Assembly: GCF_049116555.1 (NCBI RefSeq)
Contig: NZ_JAGDYT010000003.1
Coordinates: 62,001-126,000, forward strand
Reading direction: 5' to 3'
From: Maricaulis maris_C
Lineage (GTDB): Bacteria; Pseudomonadota; Alphaproteobacteria; Caulobacterales; Maricaulaceae
Length of the DNA: 64,000 nucleotides
The notes below the pieces were generated by a model. That model was not told the DNA's origin. It searched no databases and saw only the letters and a list, made by a program, of their open reading frames with translations. Position 1 is the first letter of the stretch. Every line of letters starts with the position of its first letter. The position numbers and the translations under genes are program-made. Shown in pieces: positions 18,429 through 27,529 of this stretch.

Positions 18429-21400
18429 TGGAAGATCTCACCATTGTTCCTGCAGGCGCAGGCTCAGGCAAAACCTACCGGATAAAGACGGACCTGACCA
18501 ATTGGGTCAGGCAGAAGAAAGTTGCCCCAGACCGGATCCTGGCCGTCACCTTCACCGAGGCAGCGGCAGCGGAATTGCGCGGTCGGATCCGATCAAGCTT
18601 GCTGGCGGAAGGGATGATCGAAGAGGCCTTGGCCGTAGAGCAAGCTTACGTGTCGACGATACATGGGCTAGGGCTTCGGATCCTGTCAGAGCACGCTTTC
18701 GCAACAGAGGGCTCGCCGCGCCCACGCGCGCTGGCCGAGGCCGAGCGCGATCTGCTGATCCGCCAAGCTATGGCACACGCGCCCGCTCTAAACGAGGTAA
18801 AGGCCGATCTACCCCGATTTGGTTATCGCCCCGGTTTTGGGTCCGATACGACCATGGAAGACAGTTTTCGGGCGGGCGTCATGTCCACGCTGGACCTGCT
18901 TCGAGGTCTTGGAGACGTGGGAGAAGATCCCAAGCTTATCGAGCCGGCGATTGAACGCATCCGAAACCTCTATGGCCCTGTCACCTCCGACCCGAAAAGG
19001 CTGGAGGACGACCTTTGTTCCGCTGCCGCCCATCTATTGGCAGCGTTTCCGGACGACCTCTCGGCCATAGCATCGTCAAAAAGTGCGAAAGATGACTTCC
19101 AGAAAAACCACCAGGCCCTGAAGCGGGCCCTGCGACCAAACGTGTTGAGCCGGGATTGGGGCCTTTGGAATTCCCTGAGCCAGCTGCGCCTGTCGAAACG
19201 GGGTGCGCCAACCCCTCAGGGATATGACGACCTGGCGGTTCGAGTTGTCGACGCGGCTAGCCAGCTAAGCCGTCACCCTGGCCCGTTGGAAGACACCTGC
19301 GCGCACCTGAAGGCACTCGTGCATGGTGCCCAAGAAATCATGACCAAGCACGGAGAGTTAAAGCGCGAGCTCGGCGTGATCGACTATTCCGATATGATTT
19401 GCGATGCCGAGCGTCTGCTGCGCACGCAGCCGCACATCCTCGAGGCATTGCTCGCAGAAATCGACTGCGTGATCATCGACGAGTTCCAAGACACCAATCC
19501 CGTACAGTTCGCGCTCCTTTGGCGCATCGCGCAATCAGCCAAACGCGTCCTGATCGTGGGCGACACAAAACAATCGATTATGGGGTTTCAGGGCGCCGAT
19601 CCTCGGCTGAGCGAGGCGCTTCAACAACAACACCCCGAAGCGACGGACCCTCTCACCGGCAATTGGCGCTCAGATCCACGAATGATGGATTTGATCAACG
19701 CGATTTCAAAGAAGCTCTTTAAGGACAGCTATGTCCCGCTGGACGCGCAACGACCGTCAACCGGCCAGACCTTTGCGGAGGTTTGGCGCATCCCCGAAGG
19801 CAGACGATCAAGAAAATCCCGTCCGGAAGACCATGTTGCAGCTCACATAGCCGATCTGCTCGCACAGCGAGGATTGGTCGCCGAACGCGGCAGCGATCCC
19901 AAATCGCCCGCTTATAGGGCGGTGGAGCCACGCGACCTGGCGGTCCTCTGTCCAACACACGCCATGGCTGGACGATATGCGGACGCCCTACGTAAAGAGG
20001 GCATACCCGTGCGCATCAACGAACCTGGCTGGCTGGACAGCCCTGTGGTCATGGCGACCTGCAACGCGCTTGGGTTCGCTGCAGATCCTTCGGATCACCA
20101 TGCCGCGCTTGTCTATCTCACACTCGGGCCCGCAGCGATGTCGATTGAACAGGCCCTCGGACACCTCGCCGACAAAGAGCTGGAAGATCACATCGAGCTT
20201 TCCGCGCTTAAAACGCTCTCCAAGTCGTCTGACACTCTGCCGCTGGAGACGCTCTTCTCACGCGTCCTTGAAGCAGGCGACATTCTCGAATGGGTGGCGG
20301 GGCAGTCAGATGCGGATCAAGCCCACGCCGACCTCATGCGCCTCCAGGCGGAGGCCGCCGCCTTCACCGCCGCACATCGCGATTTCAAATCCGCGGCCGG
20401 GTTCCACGGATCGACAGTTCAGGTCTTTCTTGGCTGGCTGGAGGCGCGCCGGGCCGAGCGCGATTTCAATCGTCACCCTGACCCCGGTCAATCGAATAGC
20501 CAAGGCGTAGAAGTCGTTACTTGGCACGCCTGCAAGGGCCGTGAGTGGCCTATCACCATCGTCGCCGGACTCGACCATGGTATCGGCGAACGCCCGGGCA
20601 CCTTGAGAGCAGAATTCTCCGATTTCACCGAGTTGAGCACCGTGCTCGACCGTGCCCGCCTTATCTGGACCCCCAGCCTGCCGGTAAAGGAAAAACAGGA
20701 TCGCTTCGTGGATGATCGCCAGGCAGACGCGGAAGGGGATGCCCGGCGTCTTCTCTATGTAGCGCTTACAAGAGCGCGAGACCGCCTCATCCTAGAATGG
20801 CCGGACTTCACTTTCAAGAAGGTCGGACAAAGTGAGGTCTTCGGCAATTACGCCGAGGTGCTGGCGCTGGAATGCGGCTTGGAGATCGAGCCGAACGGCA
20901 TAAAAGTCGGGGGCCATCAATTCAGCCTTCCAACGCGCATTTGCGATACAGAGGCCCCCGAGCAATCTGGTCGGTGCGAGGCAGTTACGCCTCCAGCGCA
21001 TCTGAGGTTTGGAAAGAAGCGGCCCGCCTTTGAGACAACGCACACACCTTGGCGCGTCAGACCGTCATCGATAGCAGTCAAACAACCAACCGCTATCGAT
21101 ACAAGGCGAACACACCTCAAAGGGCCACCGATCGAACTTTTCATTCCTGGGTCAGCCACCGAACGTGGCAACATCCTTCACAAGGCAATGCAGGTGCTGA
21201 TGATGCGTCCAGACCTCAGCCGTCGCCTTCTGGATGCGCTCTCGATAGATCAAAAAGCCCTTGAGGCGCTTAGTAAGCGAGCATCGGAGTTGCGGAACTG
21301 GCTGACCTCGGAAGGCTTTACACAAATCCGGTGTGAGGTGCCGATCCAGACATGCGCCCCTTCCGGAGCGCAATGTAATGGTGTCATAGACCTTCTCGCC

Positions 21401-21583
21401 GAAGGCGCCGGGAAAAGGTTGATACTCGACCACAAAAGCGGAAGCGGACTGTTCAGCGAGTATCTGGCACAACTGGATGCCTACAGCGTCATGATGCGCG
21501 GCGTGGCGGATGATCTGGAGCCCGTATTGGCGATACACTGGATCGACGAGGGGGTTTTAGAGATCAGCTCCGCAGGCTCATGA
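18425..21583 (+). CDS. AddA/RecB-like helicase-nuclease
   Basis: A 1052-residue SF1A helicase with a C-terminal nuclease. Walker A GAGSGKT is at 11-17, DEFQD at 352-356, GDTKQSIMGFQGA follows, motif V is WHACKGREW (700-707), and LLYVALTRARDRL is motif VI. The nuclease site is GVID (Asp989), LDHKSG (Asp1002, Lys1004) and QLDAY. All catalytic residues of both activities appear present, so with the preceding AddB-like protein it should be a processive double-strand-end nuclease with two cutting sites. The length is slightly under that of typical AddA. The start is the ATG overlapping the AddB-like stop; a second ATG follows directly. Just 3' of the gene lies an IS3 remnant, and the operon may once have continued. 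Confidence 0.9.
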   Translation: MMEDLTIVPAGAGSGKTYRIKTDLTNWVRQKKVAPDRILAVTFTEAAAAELRGRIRSSLLAEGMIEEALAVEQAYVSTIHGLGLRILSEHAFATEGSPRPRALAEAERDLLIRQAMAHAPALNEVKADLPRFGYRPGFGSDTTMEDSFRAGVMSTLDLLRGLGDVGEDPKLIEPAIERIRNLYGPVTSDPKRLEDDLCSAAAHLLAAFPDDLSAIASSKSAKDDFQKNHQALKRALRPNVLSRDWGLWNSLSQLRLSKRGAPTPQGYDDLAVRVVDAASQLSRHPGPLEDTCAHLKALVHGAQEIMTKHGELKRELGVIDYSDMICDAERLLRTQPHILEALLAEIDCVIIDEFQDTNPVQFALLWRIAQSAKRVLIVGDTKQSIMGFQGADPRLSEALQQQHPEATDPLTGNWRSDPRMMDLINAISKKLFKDSYVPLDAQRPSTGQTFAEVWRIPEGRRSRKSRPEDHVAAHIADLLAQRGLVAERGSDPKSPAYRAVEPRDLAVLCPTHAMAGRYADALRKEGIPVRINEPGWLDSPVVMATCNALGFAADPSDHHAALVYLTLGPAAMSIEQALGHLADKELEDHIELSALKTLSKSSDTLPLETLFSRVLEAGDILEWVAGQSDADQAHADLMRLQAEAAAFTAAHRDFKSAAGFHGSTVQVFLGWLEARRAERDFNRHPDPGQSNSQGVEVVTWHACKGREWPITIVAGLDHGIGERPGTLRAEFSDFTELSTVLDRARLIWTPSLPVKEKQDRFVDDRQADAEGDARRLLYVALTRARDRLILEWPDFTFKKVGQSEVFGNYAEVLALECGLEIEPNGIKVGGHQFSLPTRICDTEAPEQSGRCEAVTPPAHLRFGKKRPAFETTHTPWRVRPSSIAVKQPTAIDTRRTHLKGPPIELFIPGSATERGNILHKAMQVLMMRPDLSRRLLDALSIDQKALEALSKRASELRNWLTSEGFTQIRCEVPIQTCAPSGAQCNGVIDLLAEGAGKRLILDHKSGSGLFSEYLAQLDAYSVMMRGVADDLEPVLAIHWIDEGVLEISSAGS

Positions 21584-21631
21584 GACCTCAAGCTGCCTGT
21601 CTGCGTTCGCCACCCGCGGCCGAGAAAAATT

Positions 21632-21999
21632 GACATGGCGCTGTCGCGGCGCGGCCGCCCCGATCCCCTGCTGCACCACTCAGATCAAGGCAGCCAATAT
21701 ACCAACGAGAGCTTCCAGCGACTGACAGCAAATCATGGCATCACCTGTTCGATGAGCCGGTCAAGCAACTGCTGGACAATGCAGCGATGGAGAGCTTCTT
21801 CTCCTCGCTCAAGATAAAGCGCATCCGGGGGCAGGTCTATCGGACACGCGATCGGGTCCGGGCCGATGTGTTCGACTGTATCGAGCGCTTCTTCAATGCC
21901 AGACGCCGTCACTCGACGCTGGGATATCTCAGCCCGATGGACGACGAAAGGAAAGCTATGAAAGCTTAAGCGACTGCCCACGGAACCGGCAGCAGCTCA
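21632..21999 (+). mobile_element. IS3-family insertion sequence remnant
   Basis: Only the 3' end of an IS3-type element survives: the last third of the transposase and a right terminal inverted repeat at about 21975-21999, which in reverse complement begins TGAGCTGCTGCCGGTTCC, similar to the ends of IS51-type IS3 elements. No matching left repeat is seen between the AddA-like stop and the remnant, so the left side was lost. The element marks a past rearrangement at the junction of the two defence operons. Confidence 0.8.
21635..21969 (+). pseudogene. IS3 transposase OrfB, 5'-truncated and frameshifted
   Basis: The first part reads HHSDQGSQYTNESFQRL, containing the second Asp of the DDE triad. 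The reading then moves to another frame with AAMESFFSSLKIKR, containing the catalytic Glu, and ends at ARRRHSTLGYLSP. Intact relatives read NCWDNAAMESFF across the junction; here one G appears lost after the TGCTGG near 21774, which shifts the frame. The first catalytic Asp and everything before it are missing. The product cannot be functional. Confidence 0.9.
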
Positions 22000-22108
22000 T
22001 CTCGTCCAATTTTAGCTTGAATTCAGCGCGTTAGTACGACTGCCTTTGACTTGACTTGAGCCGCCATCGGAGGTTGTGTTTGCTGGCCGCAACTTTCCGA
22101 GAAACTGA
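22000..22108. other. Spacer between IS3 remnant and HEPN gene
   Basis: About 110 bases without a gene. The stretch is AT-richer than the flanks and is the only space for a promoter of the second operon. It has CTTTGACTTGACTT near 22042-22055, which offers TTGAC hexamers, but I see no convincing paired -10 element, so no promoter is called. Confidence 0.4.
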
Positions 22109-22774
22109 ATGAACCGCCACCAAGCACTCAAAGCACGTCAACGAGAAGAGCGCGCCAACTACCCCGAGGATATGGGCCTTCGCGTTCATCGCGCTCTTAG
22201 CTGGCTAGGGCGCGCCGAAACCGAGCGGTCGACGGGCGACCACGACGGTGCATTCGTATTTTATTGGATTGCGTTTAATGCCGCGTATGCAGGTGAAATA
22301 GGCGATGGGCTAGAGGAAAGCCCCAGTGCGCGCGAGGAATTCCGACAATACTTCGCTTCACTGCTCCTGGCGGACAAAAAGAGCGCGATATACGACGCGA
22401 TTTGGACGCGTTTTTCCGGGCCAATTCGGATACTCTTGGACAACCCTTACGTCTTCGCCCCCTTCTGGAACTCCAACCGAGCGGGAGACGGCGATGCCTG
22501 GAAGGGAGCATTTGCACGAAGCGTCGATGTTGCCCACAGTGCCGTCGAGCAAAAGGACACACAGCGGGTTCTCGAGATCATTTTCGACCGCCTCTATGTC
22601 CTCAGGAACCAGGTCATGCACGGTGGTGCGACTTGGAACAGCTCGGTCAATCGCGACCAACTCAGAGATGGTGTTGCAATATTGGGCTGGCTGATCCCGC
22701 TATTCATCGAGTTGATGATGGATGCGCCGGAATTGGATTGGAAACGTCCATACTATCCCGTGGTCGAAGCTTAA
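22109..22774 (+). CDS. HEPN-domain protein (putative RNase effector)
   Basis: A 221-residue helical protein. The helix near 48-60 (AFVFYWIAFNAAYA) and the C-terminal RNQVMH (Arg166, His171) give the R-x4-H motif of HEPN RNases, here in the common RN-x3-H form. HEPN proteins of this type are often effectors that cut RNA when a sensor partner is triggered. It is first in the second operon, and an HNH gene begins 39 bases later. No nucleotidyltransferase (MNT) partner follows, so it is not a classical HEPN-MNT toxin pair. The function as an RNase is inferred from the motif alone. Confidence 0.75.
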   Translation: MNRHQALKARQREERANYPEDMGLRVHRALSWLGRAETERSTGDHDGAFVFYWIAFNAAYAGEIGDGLEESPSAREEFRQYFASLLLADKKSAIYDAIWTRFSGPIRILLDNPYVFAPFWNSNRAGDGDAWKGAFARSVDVAHSAVEQKDTQRVLEIIFDRLYVLRNQVMHGGATWNSSVNRDQLRDGVAILGWLIPLFIELMMDAPELDWKRPYYPVVEA

Positions 22775-22813
22775 TCAGCGAACGAGATCCAGGGCAGCAA
22801 AGGGGGAATAATT

Positions 22814-23545
22814 GTGGCGAAGACGAAAGGTCAGGGAAATCCGAACTGGACCCGCGATGAGGTAATTCTCGCGCTGGAACTTTACCTTGAGTGTGCAGAT
22901 CAAATCCCATCCCCTTCGGATCCGAGGGTCGTAAATCTCTCGAAGTGGCTTCAGCGAAATCCTGAGCATGCTGAGGCGGTCACAAATGAGAAGTTTCGAA
23001 ATCCGGCGGGTGTCGCTTTCAACCTTCAAAATATCCGATCCGTTGCAACAGGTGTCGGATTGAAGAACACCTCGAAGACCGATCAAGCAGTCTGGGAAGA
23101 ATTTGGCGAGAAACCGGAGAAGGTACGAGAGCTCGCCTCGCAAATACGAGCGGCCATCGAAGCCACTTCAAAACTTAAACCGCGTGATCAAGAAGACGAA
23201 CTAACCTCCCCAGAAGGCCGTGTCGTGACGCGTGCTCACGTTTCTTATGAGCGCTCTAAGTCTTTGCGCCATGAGGCGCTGAAAGCACGACGTGAGAGCG
23301 GTGAGCCCTCATGTGATTGTTGCGGCTACCGTCCTCCAAATCTTCCTGATGCCGATTGGCCCCTCTCCGCATTGGAAGTTCATCATGTGGTGCCAATCGC
23401 GAAAACGGGGAAGCGAACAACTAAACTCTCGGACATCGCCCTCCTCTGTGCAAACTGCCACCGGCTTATTCATCGAGTAATCGCTCGCGAAGGTTTTTGG
23501 CCAACCGCGCTGGAGTTGCGAGCAAAATTGGGCATCAAGTCGTAA
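22814..23545 (+). CDS. McrA-like HNH endonuclease
   Basis: A 243-residue protein. The N-terminal 110 residues (NPNWTRDEVILALELYL and following) are the domain commonly found before HNH in McrA-type restriction proteins. The C-terminal HNH/zinc motif has Cys167/Cys170, His190-His191 in EVHHVVP, and Cys212-x2-Cys215 followed by His216, so both metal binding and catalysis look intact. It probably cuts DNA, perhaps modified DNA as other McrA-like enzymes do. The start is GTG with AGGGGG about ten bases upstream. Its stop is two bases before the next gene's ATG, suggesting translational coupling. Confidence 0.85.
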   Translation: MAKTKGQGNPNWTRDEVILALELYLECADQIPSPSDPRVVNLSKWLQRNPEHAEAVTNEKFRNPAGVAFNLQNIRSVATGVGLKNTSKTDQAVWEEFGEKPEKVRELASQIRAAIEATSKLKPRDQEDELTSPEGRVVTRAHVSYERSKSLRHEALKARRESGEPSCDCCGYRPPNLPDADWPLSALEVHHVVPIAKTGKRTTKLSDIALLCANCHRLIHRVIAREGFWPTALELRAKLGIKS

Positions 23546-23547
23546 CT

Positions 23548-25077
23548 ATGGCCGCAGGACTTCACCTACCGGAATGGACAGAGATCGGACAAGACACAGG
23601 CCTTGATCCGCTGGCAATGGTTCGGCCAACAGAGGCGCTCTATCAGCGGCTCGTGCCGGGCATCAGCACGATCACACTCCGGCTTCGCTACTACGCCTTT
23701 TTCCCCTGGCTTCTGGAGCAATATGCCCGGACGATTGGCGATACATCGCTCGAGACCTTCCGGGTGTTTCAACGGAGGGCCGAGGCGCTCTACGCCCTAA
23801 TCGGGATCAGCAATGGTTATGAGAATGGCATCACCGGCGCGAACTGGGCCAGCCGCACTCTTTCGGAAGGAGGCGAGATATTCAATTTCGCCGATGCCGC
23901 CGCTCCAGACGCTGAGATCCGATATCTGAAAAACAAGGCCGGTGCCTATGGAGCCATCTATGCGGGCCAAATGGGAGAGATGGGTCTGGTTCGTGCTGCT
24001 GAAGGTCATCCGATCGATATCGCGGATGCTCGCGGGCGTGAAATCGCGACAGCTTTCGCAGACAGCGTACAAGAGCAAGAAGCGCTGTTCTTAGAGGTCG
24101 TTGAGCGCGGTATTGTCACCGCTCAAGAGCTCGAACAATTGGCCATATTCAAGCCGGGCCGTATTCCCGAAGGAAGCGAAGAGCAACGATTGCTTCGCGC
24201 ACTCTTGCTAGGCGGTTTTGAAGAAGCTCTGGCTGCCGATGAAGCCCGCAATCTGACCATGCGACAACTGCTGGATCTCGCTGATCAGCTAGGGCGACGC
24301 CCGCGCCCGGAGGACGCCAAATGGGCGTGGTATGACACACAAACTAATCCTGGTGTCCTGGAGGCAGAGCCTAGGCCTCTCTCTCTGGCGCTTTGGCGGC
24401 TGTATCAAACGAATGACCTGCTGCGCCTGGCCTATGAGGGCATGTTCAAACGAGCCCTTGGTGTTTTGGCCTCGATGCCGCGGCGCGCCCTCACGCTCAC
24501 CAACCTAATTGAGGAGGTTGTTGCGGAAAGCGAGCTTCCAGAAACCAGCTGGGCTGAGTTTCAATCGGAGACCACTCAGCTTGCCTCGGACTTGGGGGAG
24601 CGCGAGTTTGAAGAAGCCATAAGCCGTAGCGGCGGTCATGATGGTGTCATTCAACCCGACACATTGCGCGCAGCTGTGCGTCTGTTGGCGGTGGTTCTTT
24701 CGCGTGCAGAGGAGCAGAGCGAACTCGTCGAGCATGAGTTCGGGCCCTACGGATCAACGCACTTTCGTTCCCTAGCGTCCGAGAGGCGCTTTATAGACGA
24801 CCGAGCGAACGCTCCAGCGGCGGAGGTTCTGGCCGCCGTCCTTAAGGAGCGCGTGATCAAGCGGCATTTATGGGTGGCAGCGCGCAAGCTGCGTACCCAG
24901 CGCGCTTATACCTACCTGGCGGACGTAACGGATGGTGAGCTCCGGTTTCGGTCTAGCTTTGCTGCGACCCTCTCCAATCCCCGCCTGGAGCAGTCCCTGA
25001 CCTTCCTCACTGACGCAGGCTTGCTGGACGCCGATGGGCTGACCCCAGGTGGTCGGGAGGCATTGGCTTTAGCATGA
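23548..25077 (+). CDS. Protein of unknown function upstream of PLD gene
   Basis: A 509-residue soluble, largely helical protein that I cannot assign a function. The N-terminus (GLDPLAMVRPTEALYQRLVPGI, then LRLRYYAFFPWLLEQYAR) is distinctive and looks conserved-family-like rather than random. There is no signal peptide, TM segment, nucleotide-binding loop or nuclease motif. The C-terminus (SLTFLTDAGLLDADGLTP) resembles a winged-helix tail. The ATG at 23548, two bases after the HNH stop, is chosen over a start inside the HNH gene. The stop overlaps the PLD gene by ATGA, so the two products probably act together, perhaps with this protein as sensor or adaptor. Confidence 0.85.
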   Translation: MAAGLHLPEWTEIGQDTGLDPLAMVRPTEALYQRLVPGISTITLRLRYYAFFPWLLEQYARTIGDTSLETFRVFQRRAEALYALIGISNGYENGITGANWASRTLSEGGEIFNFADAAAPDAEIRYLKNKAGAYGAIYAGQMGEMGLVRAAEGHPIDIADARGREIATAFADSVQEQEALFLEVVERGIVTAQELEQLAIFKPGRIPEGSEEQRLLRALLLGGFEEALAADEARNLTMRQLLDLADQLGRRPRPEDAKWAWYDTQTNPGVLEAEPRPLSLALWRLYQTNDLLRLAYEGMFKRALGVLASMPRRALTLTNLIEEVVAESELPETSWAEFQSETTQLASDLGEREFEEAISRSGGHDGVIQPDTLRAAVRLLAVVLSRAEEQSELVEHEFGPYGSTHFRSLASERRFIDDRANAPAAEVLAAVLKERVIKRHLWVAARKLRTQRAYTYLADVTDGELRFRSSFAATLSNPRLEQSLTFLTDAGLLDADGLTPGGREALALA

Positions 25078-27500
25078 AGTATTATCGAGCCTTTGATCGC
25101 AGCGGTTACCACTCCGCATTTTTCACGACCTACGCCTTCTCTGTAGGCGCATTTGAGGACACGGTTCTACCGCGCCTTCGCAATGCGCGATGCCGGAATA
25201 TTCATGTCTTGGCTGACGAAGCGATCTTGAATGCCGAATTCGCGGAGTTCGGACCACCGCGTTATGCGGGCCGCTTCTATCATCTCTTGAAAATAAATGC
25301 CCCGGGCAACGCGGCCTTCCATCCCAAAATCGCGCTTCAACTTGGCGCAAAGTCTGTCAGGCTAATGGTGGGATCTGCCAATCTGACCGGGCCTGGGTTA
25401 GCCGGCAATTTGGAGCTCGTCACGGAACTTCGCTGTGATGACGCAGCCGACCCTCTTCTACCAATCGTACGCCAGGCATTTGATTACATTCTTGGCTGGG
25501 CGCAGAACGACCCTTGGCTCAACGAAGCCGCCAGCCGCGCTTTGGAAGAAACGCCGCTCCTTCGCGGTGTCGAGCCGGCGAGAACGGCAGACCTACCGGA
25601 CTCCGAGGGGCTCCTTTCCTTAATCACAGATGCCATTGATGCCCCACCGATTGATCAAATCAGAGCCCTTGTTCAGGACGATGAGATATCTCGGCTCATT
25701 GTCTTGTCCCCCTATTGGGACAGAGAGCTTCGGGGCTTGAAGGGCGTTGCCGAAGCGGCCGGAAGTCCTCCGATCGCGGTTATTCTGGACCAGCAGGAGC
25801 ATGGTTTCCCAAGCGCGGCGTTGGAACCGCTGGAACCCTGCTTCCACACGCTCGACTTCCAGGCCAAGTCGCGCTTCCTCCATGCCAAGCTCATGATTGC
25901 AGAAGGCCGCAATGCCGACCACCTTGTGACCGGCAGCATCAATTGTAGCTGGCCGGCGCTTTCTGGTCTGAGCCGACAGTCCGGCAATGCTGAGGCCGGC
26001 ATATACCGCCGCCTCGCCCCTGGGAGTGCGGTCGACGCCCTCGGACTAAGGTCGAGCCTAGAACAGCAGCTTGATCGCTCTGAGTTAAAGTCACTTTCTC
26101 CAATTGAGCCCGGAGATGCGGGGGCAAAAATCTACGCGCCAGACGGTGGAAGATTGATCGCGCGTGGTGGGTTTATCTACTGGAGCCATCGGTCCCAGAA
26201 ATCGCCACCGCGATTAGTCCGACTTCTGTCGGAGGACGGCGAAGTCCGGGCGGAGACCGACGCGCTTGATGCTGTTGATGATAATCGGTGGCGTCTCCAG
26301 CTCAGCGGCAACGTTGATGAGTGCATTACAGCGGAGTTGACCTTGCATGACGGTCGAGAGAGCGCGCCCGTCATCATTGAACATACAGAACGTCTGCGCG
26401 GTAACGCATCCGCCAAGGATCGCGGCGGCGTAGGCAAGACCACAACGCGCCTTCGCGACATGGCTGATGAAGGGCTAGATATCCTTGAGGCTCTCGATCT
26501 CTTCAACAAAGCCGAGCTTCGAGAGACGCCAACGGACCTCCCGGAAGCAGCCACCCGAGCAAAAGCACAAGAAGACGAGGTGCCCCCCCAGGGTAAGCGG
26601 TTGAGTTATTCGGATTTCGTGAGAACGAAGCCAACTCAACCGGGTTCCCATGCACGATTATCGCTAGTCGCCGGTCGTCCTATCGAAGAAGTGCCGCGCG
26701 CGCTCAATCGCTTCATCGGCTTGATGGTCCACGATAAAGACGAGGCCGCAGACGAAGAGCTCTTGAACGACGCATTCGACTTGGCGCCGAAAGAATCTGG
26801 CATGAGCCAGGATGATGTTCTCGAAGATGATCAAAGTGTATCTGGCGAGGCCGTCGCCGACACGATTGAACCGCCTCCCGAAAAGGACCTTGATCTCCAG
26901 AGAGAGCGGGAGCGGCGTCAACGCAACAAGCTCATGGCCGGGCAGTTGGTTTCGGCGGTGGAGGCGTTCGAAGTTCGCCTCAAGGAGCTCAAGGAGGTCG
27001 ACATGGAACCGGTGGACCTAATTCGACTCAGGGCCCTCATTCAAATCATTTGCGCCTTCGGAACATCGATTGGTGCTGAAGCCAGCGATGCGCGCCCGCT
27101 GCCCGTGTGGTCTGAGGAGGCGAATGGCTGGCCGCGACTTATCGGACGCGTTGTCTCAGGCGTGATGCGACTCGGAGCATCACCGTTTGGTCGCCTTCAG
27201 CTTGAAAACGAACTCGCGCGCACACCCGACGAGATCATTGAGGCCTGGGGGGCTTGTCTTTGGGGTGTTCATGCGGCGCTGAGCACGTGTGGCCAGGTGT
27301 CGGAAGCGAAGGGCCTAGTCCCGATGCTTGCCAAATTGGATGGTCAGCTGCGGCAATGCATCAAGGACGAACTTGGCGAAAGAACACCAGACAGCGACGC
27401 GGTGGCGGATTTCGCTGGAAGATTTGGTGAGCGGTTTAGCGAGCGGCTCTCGATCAATACGCGCATTGATGCGCCTGGGTTGGCTATTGGCGTAGCTTGA
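25074..27500 (+). CDS. Phospholipase-D-superfamily protein (two HKD motifs)
   Basis: An 808-residue protein. The first HKD half is FHPKIAL (His83, Lys85) followed by GSANLTGPG; the second is LHAKLMI (His270, Lys272) followed by VTGSINCSW. Two such halves form one PLD active site, found in DNA nucleases such as BfiI and in DISARM DrmC and Dpd-associated DpdK. Residues about 440-620 are charged and probably disordered or coiled. The C-terminal 200 residues are helical without a known motif. There is no signal peptide, so a cytoplasmic nuclease is more likely than a lipase. It is coupled to the upstream gene by ATGA and 29 bases from a helicase gene, a helicase-PLD pairing repeatedly seen in defence systems. 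Confidence 0.85.
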   Translation: MKYYRAFDRSGYHSAFFTTYAFSVGAFEDTVLPRLRNARCRNIHVLADEAILNAEFAEFGPPRYAGRFYHLLKINAPGNAAFHPKIALQLGAKSVRLMVGSANLTGPGLAGNLELVTELRCDDAADPLLPIVRQAFDYILGWAQNDPWLNEAASRALEETPLLRGVEPARTADLPDSEGLLSLITDAIDAPPIDQIRALVQDDEISRLIVLSPYWDRELRGLKGVAEAAGSPPIAVILDQQEHGFPSAALEPLEPCFHTLDFQAKSRFLHAKLMIAEGRNADHLVTGSINCSWPALSGLSRQSGNAEAGIYRRLAPGSAVDALGLRSSLEQQLDRSELKSLSPIEPGDAGAKIYAPDGGRLIARGGFIYWSHRSQKSPPRLVRLLSEDGEVRAETDALDAVDDNRWRLQLSGNVDECITAELTLHDGRESAPVIIEHTERLRGNASAKDRGGVGKTTTRLRDMADEGLDILEALDLFNKAELRETPTDLPEAATRAKAQEDEVPPQGKRLSYSDFVRTKPTQPGSHARLSLVAGRPIEEVPRALNRFIGLMVHDKDEAADEELLNDAFDLAPKESGMSQDDVLEDDQSVSGEAVADTIEPPPEKDLDLQRERERRQRNKLMAGQLVSAVEAFEVRLKELKEVDMEPVDLIRLRALIQIICAFGTSIGAEASDARPLPVWSEEANGWPRLIGRVVSGVMRLGASPFGRLQLENELARTPDEIIEAWGACLWGVHAALSTCGQVSEAKGLVPMLAKLDGQLRQCIKDELGERTPDSDAVADFAGRFGERFSERLSINTRIDAPGLAIGVA

Positions 27501-27529
27501 GGCCCTTAAATAAGGACAGGCAAGTCTGA

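Noticed and set aside
1..21583. BREX or classical type I restriction
   Set aside because: No PglZ, BrxC or BrxL, no HsdR/HsdS; the methylase alone is PglX-like in layout.
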